From Ooceraea biroi (lineage: Eukaryota; Arthropoda; Insecta; Hymenoptera; Formicidae): a stretch of DNA of 64,000 nt. The translations under genes and the position numbers were made by a program. Location of the stretch: positions 8,944,874 through 9,008,873 of the forward strand of contig NC_039512.1 of assembly GCF_003672135.1 (NCBI RefSeq), in the 5' to 3' direction. The stretch's first letter is position 1. Each line of letters starts with the position of its first letter. The notes beneath the pieces are model-generated. The model did no database searches and had not been told where the DNA came from. It was given only the letters and a program-made list of their open reading frames with translations. Below, piece after piece: positions 11,384 through 26,180 of this stretch.

Positions 11384-11854
11384 GGGGAAGCTGGAGTCGT
11401 CTGTATTATCGTAAAATTTGTGAACACTAATCTTTTTATTGATTGTATAGAATGAAAAATCCTTTTCCACGATCAAAGTATAGGCAGTAATGAATACGGG
11501 ACTAATGGAGTTTATGTGAAAAACGAGAAAAGTTTTAGAATTACAGTTTTCTTCTCGGCTTATTGTCCGACCACAACAATTTTACATTTCGTACGTACAA
11601 AATATAGGGTGGCTCCCAACTCGGAACAGAATGAAGGAACATGGGGATGCTTTTAGAAGCGAATTTAGAAGCGTAGTAAAAAAGATTAGTGTTTATAAAA
11701 CTTTTGTGAATGGGAAATCGTGACCAAGAGTAATACAGAGCACGAGATTAGGTCCTTGATATCGTGCAAAAGGATTTTTCATTCTGCGCATCAATAAAAA
11801 GATTTATTAAAAACAGTTTACTCCGTCGGTAATACAGATGATTCCAGCTTCCCC
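11384..11854. mobile_element. 471 bp TTAA-flanked inverted-repeat element
   Basis: TTAA at 11380-11383 and 11855-11858 flank termini GGGGAAGCTGGAGTCGTCTG and, inverted, GGGGAAGCTGGAATCATCTG. Similarity between the ends continues inward for about 100 bp through an 'agaatgaaaaatcctttt' block. There is no coding sequence. TTAA target and GGG tips suggest a piggyBac-mobilised MITE. Confidence 0.8.
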
Positions 11855-14339
11855 TTAACTTGTTATTTAAGATAGTTTGATATAGTTTGAAAAGTCTAGA
11901 AACGCTGTGAATGGATGGCTGGACCATCAAGAGAGAGAATAATCTGATGATATATTAGAAGAAAAGTATAAACCCGCGTTAAAGGACCAGCTAGTATCCA
12001 AAGAAGCAAAAGAGAACAAACGTGAATCTTACCTCATAATAATACCTCATTTAACGGATAGGACGAATCAAGGATTTTATTATTTTGTTCAACTCAGTCA
12101 AGTTCCTAGTCTGCACATACGTGCAATAGAGTGCATACATTTGTCGCTTTCCTAGCATACACACGTGATCACATGCGTGCGGATGTGTTTGGTCAATTAT
12201 ATATTAAGTTGTATTTTATTATTTAGTATTTATATTTTACGTAACAAAATATATGTATATGCATCTTTTGCAGTTGTTGCAACTACAAACAATATCCGCG
12301 TTTATAGAAAATATCCTAAATCTTTATTAGAACATGGACATATTACATGTCAACGAGAGGTTTACATCACCACTTGCTACGCATCGCGCAACATGTGCGT
12401 GTATCGCATTATTCATTTATAGTCCTCTGATATTTCTATTACGTGTAAGAGCTACGTGTCGGTTGCGTACGCGCAATTGCGCGTTACAGACCCTTTAACA
12501 CAGCGTGAGTCCTTTTTCCTCTTCTCCTCTTCCTTTTGTCGTTTGTACAATGCGACACCCGAGCCCCATACACACGATGGACTTTGTACATATCTCTTTG
12601 GAAAAAATCAATTCCGTCAATGAAGCGTGCGTGGAATACTAATCAATCGTAACTATCCCAACACCGTCCTGGTCGCCGTTGTCATCATCCTTGAGGAAAC
12701 AGCGCGTTTGTTAAATTACCAACAAGAAAACCTGATTCAAGAGCAGGAACATAGAAATCAAAACTCAAACTCTCCCTTCAAAACGTACGATCGGAAGAGA
12801 ATCTTTCACGTGTACAAGTTCAGATTGATTTGATCAAGCGAAATCGAGCGAAACCGAGCGAAATGACTTTAGAGAAAGAGCAAATTGTTGCAAGAAATTC
12901 CTCATTCCTGAAACAACAACGTTCGAGCTTGGCGGCTGCAATTTCAAGCAGTTTCCAGTTTATTTTACTGGCACAATTTCTTCTTTCTCCTCCAGACATT
13001 TTTTAAACGTTAAATATGAAATATTTTCAGATTTACAGATGATTTTTTAAGCGATAACCGCGCGCAAGAACGCGTGAGTTTTGCTTCTATGCCCTCGCTT
13101 TCCGAGCTTTCCTCATGGTGATCGTTGTCGTCTCGGGATCAGTCTCGGGAAGAAAGTGATAACGCGATTACGTCACGCCGTAATATATATATATACATGT
13201 GTGTTTCAATACAAACGTTTATTATGAAATTATAGTGACATCTGCGTATCACAGGAGAGCTCAGTCGATTCTTCAGAAACCACTCCATTGTTGTCGTATT
13301 GCGAGCACGTAACGTTCTTCACGTGCAAATGTGAAACGCAAACGACAGAAAGGAAGAAAGGAAGGAAGAAAAGAAAAAAAAAGAAATAGCATTGCGATAA
13401 CGATCGCACAACAATGTAATGTTAGTAAAAGTGGAATAAAATGTACGCGGATGATTGTTTGAGAATCATTAATCGCAGACACCCTGAGATACACACAAGC
13501 TTCAAACGAAAATCTCTAGACTGACGTGGATACGGACGAAAGAAATGGTCGGCGATGCGATTAATTCATTTCTCGACGGATTTCTGGAATTCTGAAATTC
13601 CGGAATGGAGTGGTCACTTGAATTTCGTCGTATGTTACAGATGTTTCGTATTGCTCTTCGTATAGACCTTGGTACTGTTTCTCTCTCTCTCTCTCTCTTT
13701 CTCTATCATGACAATTACAATACAAAACAATCTCAAAAGTACGCTCTCTCATGTCAAATCGTGAAAAATAGGCGCGTCAGAGAGAGAGACGTATAGAGTA
13801 TCGCAGGAACGCCGTTGTATGTAGCAATAATGACAATAATCATAAAATCTTGTAGAATAATCGCATAACGTCTCTCTGAACAAGAAAGTGTAAGAAACGA
13901 TACGTCACATCTCGCTAAGCAATTGCAACTAACCGAGAGGACTAGCCGAGCGTGTACCTTAGTGCCCGTCGACTCTCGAGTCTTTTTTTTCCCCCGTTAA
14001 TTTCTCTAACAAGCTTCCTCCAACGATTATCGGAAATGAATAGCTTCAAGCACGAGTGAAGTGCTTAAAGCCTAAACTTTCAGAAAAGTAACTCGTAATG
14101 GTTTATCTATTATTCGTGAAACACGAAGGAAAGCACATCGTGTGTGCCGGGCCGCACGTGATTCGAGTTAGATTTCTTTTGGCAAGAGTTGCTAGTTAAT
14201 TCGCGATTTTGTATGTACATGTTCGCGAGTTTTGTCCTTGCCTCGGGATATACTAGCAAAATCCTCTCAGGAAGCAAACGAAGTCATACGGCTATCCGTC
14301 AACAATGATTCTGCCATCTCGTCACTTGGACAGAAGACG

Positions 14340-14668
14340 CCCCAATAGCCAACTTTGTCGAAAACAAATATCATCAGAGTCTGCTACAGATTTTGTTAGT
14401 AGAAACGCTACAGATTTGACGCAGGTTTTGTCTTTTCTATACTGTTAGCAACATAGCAACAGAAACATAACAAAATCTGTAGGCATAACCAATCTGCAGC
14501 GCACATTGCACTATTTCTGCCGCCAATCTGCTATTTTATTATGTCAGCAGGATTTGGCAACAAAACAAAAGCTTAATGCGGACACAGATGGCACCGTATC
14601 TGCTGTATCATTCTGATTAAATTTGTTTCCGATCTGCTGACATATTGTTAACAATTTGCTTATTGGGG
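14340..14668. mobile_element. MITE with CCCCAATA termini
   Basis: Begins CCCCAATAGCCAACTTTG and ends GCTTATTGGGG. The interior carries repeated 'ctacagattttg' and 'caaaatctgtag' blocks in both orientations. The target duplication is unclear. Confidence 0.6.
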
Positions 14669-14709
14669 ATGCATTTTTTCTATCTTTTTTTTTAATAAGA
14701 CACCTTTAA

Positions 14710-15248
14710 CCTATTAACGGCCAACAAACTCGTTTTCGGGAGAACAGAAAAAAAACAAGGATTTTGTTTATTAAAAAGTTTTAATAGAAATAAAAAATAA
14801 TTTTCGAAATAAATATAATTTCTCGTGAAATCTTTCGCGATATTTAACGTATACGCAACTTCTTTTTTTAACGTAAACTTTAACATTAATATGAAACGCG
14901 TTTAAAAAATAATGCCAATTTTCTGTTGCCAGAGATTCTTTACATTACAATGATATACAGGGTGTAATTTAATTCGCGCCCACTATTTACACAGTGATAT
15001 TTCCCGTGAAAAACTGAAAGTCGGAAAGTGCAGTTTTTTTCTATAATGTTTAATAAAGTAGTAATTATTGAGTAAAGTCAATTGAATCAGCGTCGTTCTT
15101 TAGAAGTACACGCTGTGAGAAATAGAAAAAAATGGTTCAGGACTTTTCGACTCAGTTTTTCATGAGAAATATCACTGCGTAAATAGTGGACGCGAATTAA
15201 ATAACACCCTGTACATTACATATGTTACATAGGGGGGCCTTTAATAGG
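14710..15248. mobile_element. TTAA-flanked MITE hosting a nested TA-MITE
   Basis: TTAA at 14706-14709 and 15249-15252 flank inverted ends CCTATTAACGGCC and, inverted, CCTATTAAAGGCC. This resembles piggyBac-type ends. A second element at 14958-15211 sits inside it. There is no coding potential beyond a low-complexity 64-codon frame. Confidence 0.7.
14958..15211. mobile_element. 254 bp MITE with CAGGGTGT termini, TA duplication
   Basis: Starts CAGGGTGTAATTTAATTCGC and ends with the reverse complement of CAGGGTGTTATTTAATTCGC, with long inverted ends of about 60 bp and TA on both sides. It is nested inside 14710-15248, so it is the younger insertion. Confidence 0.85.
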
Positions 15249-17079
15249 TTAACGTAAAACACCATCGTAATATATCGTAGTCATAAGTAAAGGTATATTC
15301 TAAACGAGCAATTGTCCAAACTCAATTGCATATTGCACTACAAAATGTCGTTAAATTAAATTATCACGAGCAAACTAGAGATGTTTGTACGTGCAGAGTT
15401 TATCATTGCAAAATGTTGGTCGTTGTTTTGTTTTAAGCGCGTAAAATTGGTGAAAGCTTCAAATAGTAGAAATCTGAAAAATAATTACGTGATCGATCAG
15501 CGTCGTCAATTATCTCACCTATCGATCCAATCGTTCGACACTGAATACTGGCGCAAATTGCTCGTCTATAATAACGCTTTCACGGAGATCTCAGATTTGG
15601 GTGAAAATACGAAAATAAAAGTCTCGTACCAAGGCTTAACATTAGGCTTAACATTAGTCAATAGTATTTTGTAACGCAATCGACGTAAATGATTAAATTA
15701 ACTGATTTATATAAAGCAATGAACGTGACGTGTAAACAAGTGGCTACTACTATTATAACGGGAATACAAATTATTACGAACAAAAGTGAAATGGTAAAAG
15801 ATGAAAAACTAGCAGCTTTTTACGTATAATATTAAGAATCTCGGTTTTTTTTTCTTTTTTTCGAAACATTTAGATAAACGACTCTCTTCCCCGTTTTTCG
15901 CCGTTAACTACACCTAAAACTAGAATCCGGTTATTGACATCAAAATTTTGGTTTAGCCCTTAAACGCCCTCAAAAATACGAAATCGTGCGCATTTGATTC
16001 GTCTCGCGTCAATCGTATGCTAACATTTAAAAAAGTATCGTTGATTTCAACTCTTTCTCTCGTCCTCGTACGCTCGCTCATTCTCGCTTTCGCAGTCTCT
16101 CTCATTCGATAAGACAGCTTCTTCCTTTTTGTTTCCTTTTATTCGCGCATCTTACTCTTATTTAATACTCTTGTCCTCGCACGTATGAAAATAAACTAAA
16201 GAAAACTGGCGCACTGGCGAGTCTCTCCGAAGGCCGAAAGGCTCGCAAACAATATGCCCATTCTCCGCCCAAAGTATAAATGCTACATGTACACGTACGT
16301 ACTTGATCGGTATTTAAATATCCCTCACACTTTCATCGCCTTCCTCTCGCCTCACGCTATTAATAACGTAATACTCCGTCTACATTATATACATATACAT
16401 ATATACATACATACATATATACATATACACATATATGTATATTGTTGCAAAGTATAACAATAGAACAAAGTGTTGTACTATCTCGAGAGGAGGATTGAAA
16501 TGAAAAAGAAAAAAAAAGTATCGTATTTTGATTGTGTAGAAAGAAGCGAATGGCAAAAGTCGTCGTGTCGGAGAAGAGCATGCCGGACACCAAAGAATTT
16601 TCCCTCGGATGAAAACTTCGTTATTAAAACAGTGGGTGCACCCTGACACAAAAGTACAAGAAATATGTGAGCTATCAAGTCCGCAAGAAAAACTTCTGTT
16701 TATCGAGTCGAATCGCGTCAAGTCAGTTTCCGTTTAATTCTTTCTTCTTTCTTGATCGTAAGCATTTCTAATCTAAAATTACACGTTGACCCACACTTGA
16801 AAAGCGCATCTAACGCCTCCGAATGTCCTTATTCCAATTTCGTTGATTTTAGCTTCCACTGCGATAAAATTGAGTGCACGAATGAAGGTTCGTCGCATTA
16901 AACGCACGGAGAGGCAATATCTGTGACAAAAGCGTACGTTCTTCCGAGGCATCTGCGAACGAGCTGCATTTAATGCATTACCTTTCCTCGAGAGGAACTC
17001 GGTCTTCGAACGCGCTCTGGTGTCCAACAAGTTTCTCCACACTATGAACGATCGATATTGATAATCGTGTTATGGGCAG

Positions 17080-17860
17080 TGAATGATCAAGCAAGTACCA
17101 ATATTAAATGGGTTGGCTCTCCCACTGAGGCACCCACTCTGGAAGTCGTCAATCCGCACTGGATGGCGGTGCGGCGTATCTGGTACGTGAATCCGAGTCT
17201 CCGTCGCAGATATATTTTCCTGAAATAATACAACGGTGCAAGAATCAAAATAAGAATACAATAATTCTCTTGGAGTAATTATCATCGGGGAGGCAAGGGC
17301 TAGTGATGTGTAATCTAAAACCTCTCCTAGCCAAATGTTAGCCTCAGCCTGCATGCGGAGCCTCCTGCTATCACAAATGAGGCAAGAGATGGCACCCCAT
17401 CAGGGCACTCGGGATCAGAAGGCTAATAACCCTCTATCTTTAAATTTATTATTATTAAAGAAACTAAAGTGAAGGATAGCCGGCTACGCTCTAAAAAGTT
17501 GACGACCTTTGGCTTGAAACGGAAAACGAGTATTTGATGTTGGATGGAGAAAAGCAGGAGAAAGGCCGATCGTGACTCGAATAAAAGAGAGAAAATGGAG
17601 ATGGATAGGACACACTTTGAGGAAGAACCGAAATGCCATCAAGAGGCAGGCACCGAGTTGGAACCCGCAGGGTCACAGAAGGAGAGGGAGACCGAGGATA
17701 ACGTGGAGAAGTACGGTAGAAAGGGAGGCACACGAGGCTGGCAGGACGTGGAGAAAGCCAGGTCCACTGGCCCAAAATAGAGCGCGATGACGATGTTTCA
17801 CGGTCGCCCCATGCTCCTTGAAGGAGAAGTAAAAGGATCTTACTACTACTAATTATCATC
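17080..17860 (+). mobile_element. non-LTR retrotransposon remnant, probably RTE-like, internally deleted
   Basis: At 17572-17790 the + frame reads TRIKERKWRWIGHTLRK, then WNPQGHRRRGRPRITW and R-STVEREA. This is the arginine-rich end of a LINE endonuclease/reverse-transcriptase protein. The 3' end runs into 'actactact' near 17845-17853, a simple tail typical of RTE-type elements. Upstream, 17300-17450 has GC-rich text such as 'atggcaccccatcagggcac' that may be the 5' leader of the same element. If so, most of the body is deleted. The 5' boundary is uncertain. Confidence 0.6.
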
Positions 17861-17905
17861 GACTAATGATGCGGTAAACGCATGAAGCACTCCAATTACC
17901 TCCAA

Positions 17906-20341
17906 TTATCTAATAATTAACATACCCGACACGAATTTTCGCTTGACCAAGCTCAACCTGTATCCCGAGCCTATGAGCTCGAATTCGACGCCCGACAATG
18001 TGGTCCCCTCACAATTGAATTGGGTAAATATCGTGCCCTGACTGCCCGGGCCGCGCTCAAGTTCGACCCGCGCCTTCAGAGACCCGACTCCGTTGCCTTC
18101 GCTGTGCTGCGACAACTCTGTAAATTTCCACAGTACGCGATTTGTTTCGGGTAACCACTGTGCCGATGGTTTACTGTTGAACGACTTGAACCCGCCGTCG
18201 ATGGGCGCTGCCACGTGGAGATTCAATAAAGGACTCGCTGAAGCCATGGCGCGACTATTGTATTTATAATCGATCTAGAACGGAAAACACAATTCAATTT
18301 GCGACAACTATACAATGAGAGGAAGATAAAAATTGATACAAATTGTCGGTTAGATACCTTGAGATCAGTATGGGTCGTCTCGCACTTCCAATACGCGACC
18401 AATTGGAAGGGACAGGAGCCAGCGCCATCCTTGCACTTGATCTGATACTTGAGGATATCCACATTGAAATACGAGGCCGAGGGATTCTGTTCAGCTTGCC
18501 GCCGTAGCAACGTAGTTAAGGCACTCATATTGAATTCGAAGATTGTACTGTCGACGGTAGTCTGCGTCGCGTCCCTACAAACACCCCATTATGAGCGTCT
18601 CGTGTTTTCTCGAGTCTTAAACGACTAAGCTAATGACGAGCGATGAGAAAAAGTAGCATAATGGACAAAGTAAGTGACTTACATGCTGATGAGCTGGCTG
18701 TTGGGTAACAGTCTCTCCAGCCGATTGGTGTTTCTCACGCGGAAAGTCAACTTGGCGGGATTAGGGTTGTTGGCCAGTACCGCAACGATACCGGCCGGAA
18801 AGGACAACATCATGTCGCCACTGAGCTTCACCTGGCAACGAGTCTCGTCCGTGCCGCGGAAATAGGAATGCACTATCTCGTGGAACGCCACTGCCAGTGG
18901 AATAGTGTCGGCCAGACCGATCGTGAGCGGGGACGGTCCCCGCGAGGAGCCCACGCCCACGCCAGCCGTGCGAAATTCTAGACTAGCGACGCTGTCGGCG
19001 CGCGATATTGTCGCGGGCGACATTCTGCCGCGCGGCGAGGGACCTTCTCCTCTGCGCGACGGTGGCCTGGGTATGACGATCGATCCCGTTGGTGTCGAAG
19101 ATGCGGATTGTTTGGGCGGTAATGCCGGCGTGATGTCTCCGACTTCCGAAAACAAATCCCCATCTGGAAGAAAGAAAATGAAAGAGTGTCTTGAGTCTCT
19201 TTGCAAACTGTTGCGATGCAAGTACTAGACTGATGAAATGACGATACCACCACCTGGCGACATTCGTCAGTCCTGCGAAACGGTAAATTTCTCATAAGCT
19301 CGTTAATCGGGAACCTTACCTGGGAACCGAGTATTATGGGAGTGGATAGGCGGCGCGGACTGTGGCGGCGGTGGCTGCGACGGAGTTGGCGATGTGGAAA
19401 GTGGCGGCGGGCTCTGCAGCGGGGCGTAAGGATGGCTGCCGGTCGGTGTCGACGCGCTCGACGGTGTACTGCTAGGATTGAACAAGTTTAGGCCAAGTAA
19501 ATCTGAGCTTGGCTTACCTCCTAATTGCTGTGACACTGACTGAGACCTTTTCATATGATGATCGGAATCGGTATTCGATCCTCGACGTCCCTATTTAAAT
19601 ACAATGTATTGTCAGAGGCGCGCAAACACACAGGCACGCACACGCGTAACAACGCGCGCAAAATTTTCTTAAAATTTATTCAACAAATCGGAGAATTACT
19701 TGATGTAAATTAATTGAAAATCTTGAATCTTCTATCGCGTCAGTATCATGTTTTCGTCAATGAAACGTATGACAAATACTCGAGCATATCGTATATCATA
19801 TCGCACTTCCGCTTCCTTCGAAATTATAGAATATTTATCATTTCGGTTACGAGCCACAACCGGAATGTCACGCGCGATACGGTACGTTACGATACGATAC
19901 GATACGATACGATACGATACCGTACGAGATTCTTCGATACGACGGGAATAGAAAATATGACTCACTGTTGGTGCAGGTGATAAAGATAAATTTTCCACCG
20001 TCGCCCTCAATTCATCCACACTTGCGCTCATTGGCGCTCCACCGTTGCTGAGAGGCTTTATCTCCACTCGAATTTTACGTTCCCTCTCATCCTCTGAATC
20101 CGTGTCCGAGCTCGAATAGAATCCCTTCTCGTTCTCCCATGGATCCGGCTTTGGTCTGATGCAAAAACCATCCTCGTCCACCTCCGGTGTCGGCGTTTCC
20201 GACTTTCTGCTGTCGTCCTTGTCTTCCCTATTACATCCGTGACATGACATTTAAGATGATATACTTTCCTAGGTTCCAGCAGGCCCAGTGCATTAAACAA
20301 GATATTTTCACATGCTGTAGACATGCTATGGCCATTAAATT

Positions 20342-20395
<54 letters not shown>

Positions 20396-23300
20396 TGCAT
20401 TTACCAAATATTTCGATATTTATTAAATATTTTATAACCGCGTAACGAAGCATTTCGAGTCTAAGATTCGCATCCAACAAAAGAATAACATCCAGATATT
20501 ACCGTTGTAATTGGACTACACTGACTTGGTACAGCTTGTTTCCATCATGTACCAAGTTTCACGTTTACTTTAGAGAGCGTAGAATTTGACACTTTGTGCT
20601 GGATGCGAAACTGACTCAATGTGCACTAGGTCTGCTGTGCATACGTATACTGACAGGTCAGACTTTTCTTCTTTGTTGCTGCTCGTTTCCACGAGGTCTT
20701 TCTTCTTCTTCGCCTTCTTCTCCTTTCGTTTCTCTCTCCTGCTGCGGAGAAACCCTGTTGGTCGTGGACACCCCAAATGTAGACAATAGGATGGATTGTG
20801 GTATACGGTACTAAGCTACTTAGAAATATATACTTCAAACGCGAATCAATTCTCTCTTTACAATTACATCAAACTATATATGAATTCGGTTACATTCGGC
20901 TACGTTCTGCGGAATATAAAGTGTTCTTTCAAATTGCTAGGATTGGACGCATGTACTTGGACACACTTGGGAATAAAATCGAAAAACTGTTTGTATCACT
21001 TTCCACTGTGGGCAAATTGATTAGAATTTAGAATTATCAAGAATCAAAACCAAAAATGTTTGATATTTTTGCTACTTTGCACCATTATCGGAAATGTAAT
21101 GAACAATTTCGTACGACACGACTCATCTCTGTTTCTATTAATTACTGTAACTTGCAACTAAACTGTATATATAATATGAATAAAATGAGAAAAAACTCTA
21201 TAATCGTTTATTGCAGACATATGCAAAAGTATAACAAGTATACAGTGTGACACACACACAGATACGTGAAATAAGTAGTAGCATAAATATTAATACAAAA
21301 ACGAATTTTATGAAAAATATGCGAGCCATTATTGTTAGCATCTCAATGACACAGAAGTGTGTGCGAGCCCACACTGTATATTTGTAATCTAATGCAAAAT
21401 GTAGATTAATCAACAATTTCCAATTATTCAAAATGTCGCGCAATTAGGAAGTGTAATCAGATATATAAACTTCATATTGTATAAATAATTAGCATAATTA
21501 GCACTTCTAAAAGATTCTAATCAGTTAACTGACGCATTCTTTCATAATGCTGACACGAGTCTCTCTTTGTGTAAGACAAGTTTGGTCATCTATTAATATA
21601 ATCTATTAAATGTAACAGAAATATAGATTTAATAAAATAGAATTGCATAGAAAGTTGAAAAACGGTGAGAGAAACGCATGTCAGCATCTTGCGAGACAAG
21701 GGCTAAGTTAAGTTGATATCTACATCAAAAGAAAATGCAGATACTCGTGTGACAAGAGTGAAAGTAGGAGAAAAAAAAAGAAAAATTTTAATAGCAAAGA
21801 GGATAGAGCATGTCGTACGTTAGCAAAACTATAAAGATATCCCACGCACCATCACCATTAAAAGTCCCCTTAGTCTCTGCATCATCTAATCTCTCCTTAA
21901 ATTGTTTTTCTAACAATTACCGAATGACACTGCAGAAATGACAGTTTGCTTTGCACGCTCTATCTCGTGCGTCTCTTTGAGAGATAATACACACAGGGAA
22001 GGACATATCTTCTGCAAGCAAATGTTACTGTGCATGCACGAAGGCAGTCTCGAACACTAACGAGAGTAATTGTCCAGAGAGGGAAATGTACATGATTCGT
22101 TAACGTTTAACGATATTGACGTGGATGCTGCGGGAGATGATGCTACGGAAATGACGAAATCTCGTCACCGACAAGAACGTAACTTGGGAGATGATAGTTG
22201 CTTGCAGAATCGTGTTATGGTTTGAGGCAAGAAAGAAAGAAATTCTTACGTTTAGAGATAGACATATATATATAAACGTGAGCCATGCAAATTATGAATT
22301 TTACAAAAACGGCTCACCTGAGGCCCCGTCAGTAGCCAACCCCACCATATTTTGTGTGCATCAACATTATTCAAGTCCAACTCCCTCTAGTTTAGTCATA
22401 TCCTTATCTATTCCTATCTCACTGCGCTCTATCATTAGAATGGATTTTAAAGGCGTAGAAAAGTGTACCTTACAATTTTACTGTACAAGGGTATAGTTAG
22501 AAATTTGTAGTTAAATATCTGTTCGGGACAGCATGTGTTTAGTAGTACGGGTTGAATCATTCGTGATACGTAAAAAATATATCAGAGAGATAACAATTTG
22601 CTCGATACTCGCCAAACGTGAAACAGGACGAAGAAGCGAAACTGTACTAAGCACACCTGATCCATATAAATATAATTGTACGTGAATAGCGTAATGCGGT
22701 AGTAATAGTAGTGTAAAATGTAGTGTTTTATTCGAAGTTGTTTATGTATAATTTTGTATATCGTATTAACGTGAAGATATGTTTTACAAGCGCTTGAAAT
22801 TTGATTCAGATGCTCATCTTGCAACACCCGTAAGTCCGACGACGGACTGATACATTTATAATAACTATACGTTTACACAAACGATTGTTAGAAAAACAAT
22901 TTACAAGTAGGATCTTGTATAAAATACAAAAAAAAGGAAGAAGAAAAGAGGAAAAATAATTCGAATTATATTAGAATTCTACGTACTTCTAATACGCCTA
23001 TATTCTATGCAAGCGTCTTTTATAAGATTAGTAAAATACGAGTGAAAAATATTTCTTCCTTTAATCGAGAATATAATGCGTCTCTTCTGAAACGTAAAAA
23101 AGACAGTTCGGGTAAAGTGAAGAAATATTTTCTACAAACATGTATGTACAGATAAAGCAAAAATTAATGTTACATCGGAGTATGCACGATCAATCCGCTT
23201 TGTTCGTATACACAATAAAGGATACTCGTTTGGATATGTAACATTAATTTCAAGCGCTTCGAATCCGGTTAGTATACGTACACTGTTGTTCTAAAAGAGT

Positions 23301-25432
23301 GCAGAGTGGAGGAACCATAATACGCGCAACCACTGCAAGTCAGCAGACAATTTACTTAATCACATTACGGTTTATTCGACCATAAGATGTACGAGTTATC
23401 GAAAGAAAGAATATCACAGCTGTCACCGAGCGCACCATATAAATGAGAGAAGAACCGAGATAGATCCAAGATTTACGTAAGGAACGCTCGAACAAGATTG
23501 GTCGTACGGTAACCCGATGTTAACGTTATGTTAGTTACGAGCAGGGTTCGAGGAAATAAATAAATCACTAGATAAATATCATGATATATATCATTTGATT
23601 TATTCAATAAATCATTATAAAAATCAATCAATATTAATTGAGATATTTTGTGCAGTTAAATACAACAAAACATTATTTTGATCTCCAAATTGAAACGTTT
23701 TAAGAAATAAATGTTCTTTTATTGGAAATATTCTTATCCTTTTTATTTTTTATTTTAGAAGCATCGATAAATAAAGATTCTACCATATATAAATTTTTTG
23801 GTAAAATAAGGTAATTGATATACATATATCATGATATTTTTGAACCCTGGTTACGAGAAAGGAAAGCTCTCATTCTTATGATAAACATTAAATTATTTTC
23901 ATATTAATGACTGTGACCATTCGTGTTTGAGCCGCATAATACCGATTGAGAGAACATGAAAATTGTAACACATACCCGACAAGTGAGAAACAGAGTGCAC
24001 AACTATGCTCCCAAGGATACAGGTTTGCAGAAAGAGAATATAAAGGGAGGACACGCGATCAACAGAAACCATACGAACAGAACAGAAGCACGATAGCCGT
24101 TTATCAATAACTCCGTAACATATCCGTAGCGGCAATCAAGAATAGAATGCGTTTACGCGCTTCCGCATCGTACCGCGTTGTAAAGAAATTCGTCATTACT
24201 TTTGCAACGCACGTTACGAGAAAATATGGATAAATATAGAGGAGGTATGGTAGAGGGGTTAGAGGAGTAATCACAATGTAAGCTGTTACATTTAGATCCT
24301 CTGAGAGGGTTCCTGGAGATGCTGGGAGGTGGAACAGCAGGAGGCAGGTTGTTCCCTTGAGGAGTGGCAGGTGCCGAACCAGACGACCCTGCTTGCCTCT
24401 GTTTGTCTGAAACAACACTCATTGTTTTCACGCTTTTGAATACTCCCCGCCAAACCGACGGCCCTTTTTCCTCTCACTCCGACTTGCTCCATAATGCATA
24501 ATGCACGTTAGTCCTACCAATTGGAGTTGCAATGACCTCTTTGCACTTGGCACTTTCAGTGGCATAGAAGCGTTCCAGAGGGTAAGATAAATAAGATTAC
24601 TTTAAATAATCACGCGATACTATTTATCCGTTGGTGGGATATGCGTAACCGTAACGATACATGAAACGTGACACGATAACATTGTTGTATCGCATGCGTA
24701 TCACGCAAGTGTAGACCGATAAAAAGGTATTTGAATCGTACGGTAAAACATCATCAAGTATCCTCCTTTGCTTTGCTCCCGTCGATCATCTCCTATGCAA
24801 GAGAGGGCAAAGTGATAACGAGTGATGACAATAAGCTCTAAATTCCTAGTATCGCACGTAACTGGCAATAAGATAAAAATATACCCCCTGGAACACACGA
24901 ATTACTCTATATGCCATCCTCCACCTAATGTTAGATCATGTTACGCATAAGCAAGTATAACGCAACAACCACATAAGCGCAAACAAATTGACAAAATTGT
25001 ATTGAACTGAAATTGACATGACTGTGGCGTATATCCGCTGCTATATGAGTGCTGCTTTGCCCGAACGGGCGGAAGCGCATGACGTGATCAATATTATTAT
25101 ATAGTATGTAACGAGACTAATAAATTGAAAGTAAATGCAAATGATAGGATAAATTAAAAATGGCAAGACGAGACGAGGCCTACCGAGACGTATGCAATGT
25201 TATGCCGCGATATAATTGTACCTTGCGCAACGAACCATCAATTTTCACACAAAGTAATTCAAGGTATTACCGTGCGTTTTTTGTCGTAATCATGTAAGCA
25301 TATGGAAATCATACAAGAGTGTGTAACGACGTTTCCAAGTTGTAGCATCTCATTGCATCGAACCAAGGTAGGTCGAAAAAAAATCGCTATTAAGAACGTG
25401 ATGAGACTTTGAGAAATTTACACGATTTAAAC

Positions 25433-25474
<42 letters not shown>

Positions 25475-26148
25475 TAGAGAGACCTACCCTGGGAGTTGGA
25501 CATGAACAGGTTGAGTAGCGAGGTAGCACGGCGGGAAGCCTTGGTGGCTTGTGCATGTGACAGATCTCTGTCCTTTTCCTTCGGTTTTTCTTTTTCTCTA
25601 TCCTTTTCCAGTATCACCCGCCCCCTTTCCCCATCCAATACCCTCAAAGTATCTCCCTCCCTGAGTTTTAATCCCTGATTTTTTTTTGAACTGTAACTGT
25701 TACCGGCTACGCCTGTCTCGCCGTTGGTTCCCTTTGACGTTTCCTTGGGCGCCTCCGTACCGCCTTCAGGCTGAGAGTGACCGGTGATCTCCGCCAAACT
25801 CATCATTACCTCCTCGTATTCGATCACACCTGATGCACAAGATGCAAGGAGGTATAAGTCAGGCAAATGAAAAATCTTGCCGCTCGTGTGCAATGTACTT
25901 GATACTTCTTTTAATACCTGGCTTCTCGAAACCCGTGTACTTGCTCTGCACGAATTGCTCTAATAATTTCTCCACCGTCATGTCGACGCATTGCCGTTTG
26001 AAATCGATATGTACCTGGCCAACTTGTTCGTGATTAGTTTGCAAAACGTCGGCATACGTGTTTAAAAACTCCTTCATGTGTTTCAGATGCGTCTCCTCCA
26101 CATCTTGGAATCGCTTGATGTAACGAAAGCAAAATTTCCTCATTAATA

Positions 26149-26180
<32 letters not shown>

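Larger units (their letters stand above)
11229..17905. other. intergenic region between P3H and FCHO 3' ends
   Basis: The genes converge here. The first few hundred bases after the P3H stop at 11226-11228 should be its 3' UTR; a TA repeat is near 11272-11292. Mobile elements are listed separately (11384-11854, 14340-14668, 14710-15248, 17080-17860). A (CT)n tract is at 13681-13700 and TACATA-like repeats at 16390-16440. About 12000-14300 and 15850-16780 show no recognisable gene; open frames there are short and low-complexity. Confidence 0.7.

Noticed and set aside
18674..19228. + frames opposite the FCHO exons
   Set aside because: Shadows of the mu-homology domain exon at 18683-19163.
19714..19980. 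frames rich in YDTIR-like repeats on both strands
   Set aside because: Translation of the GATAC pentanucleotide repeat.
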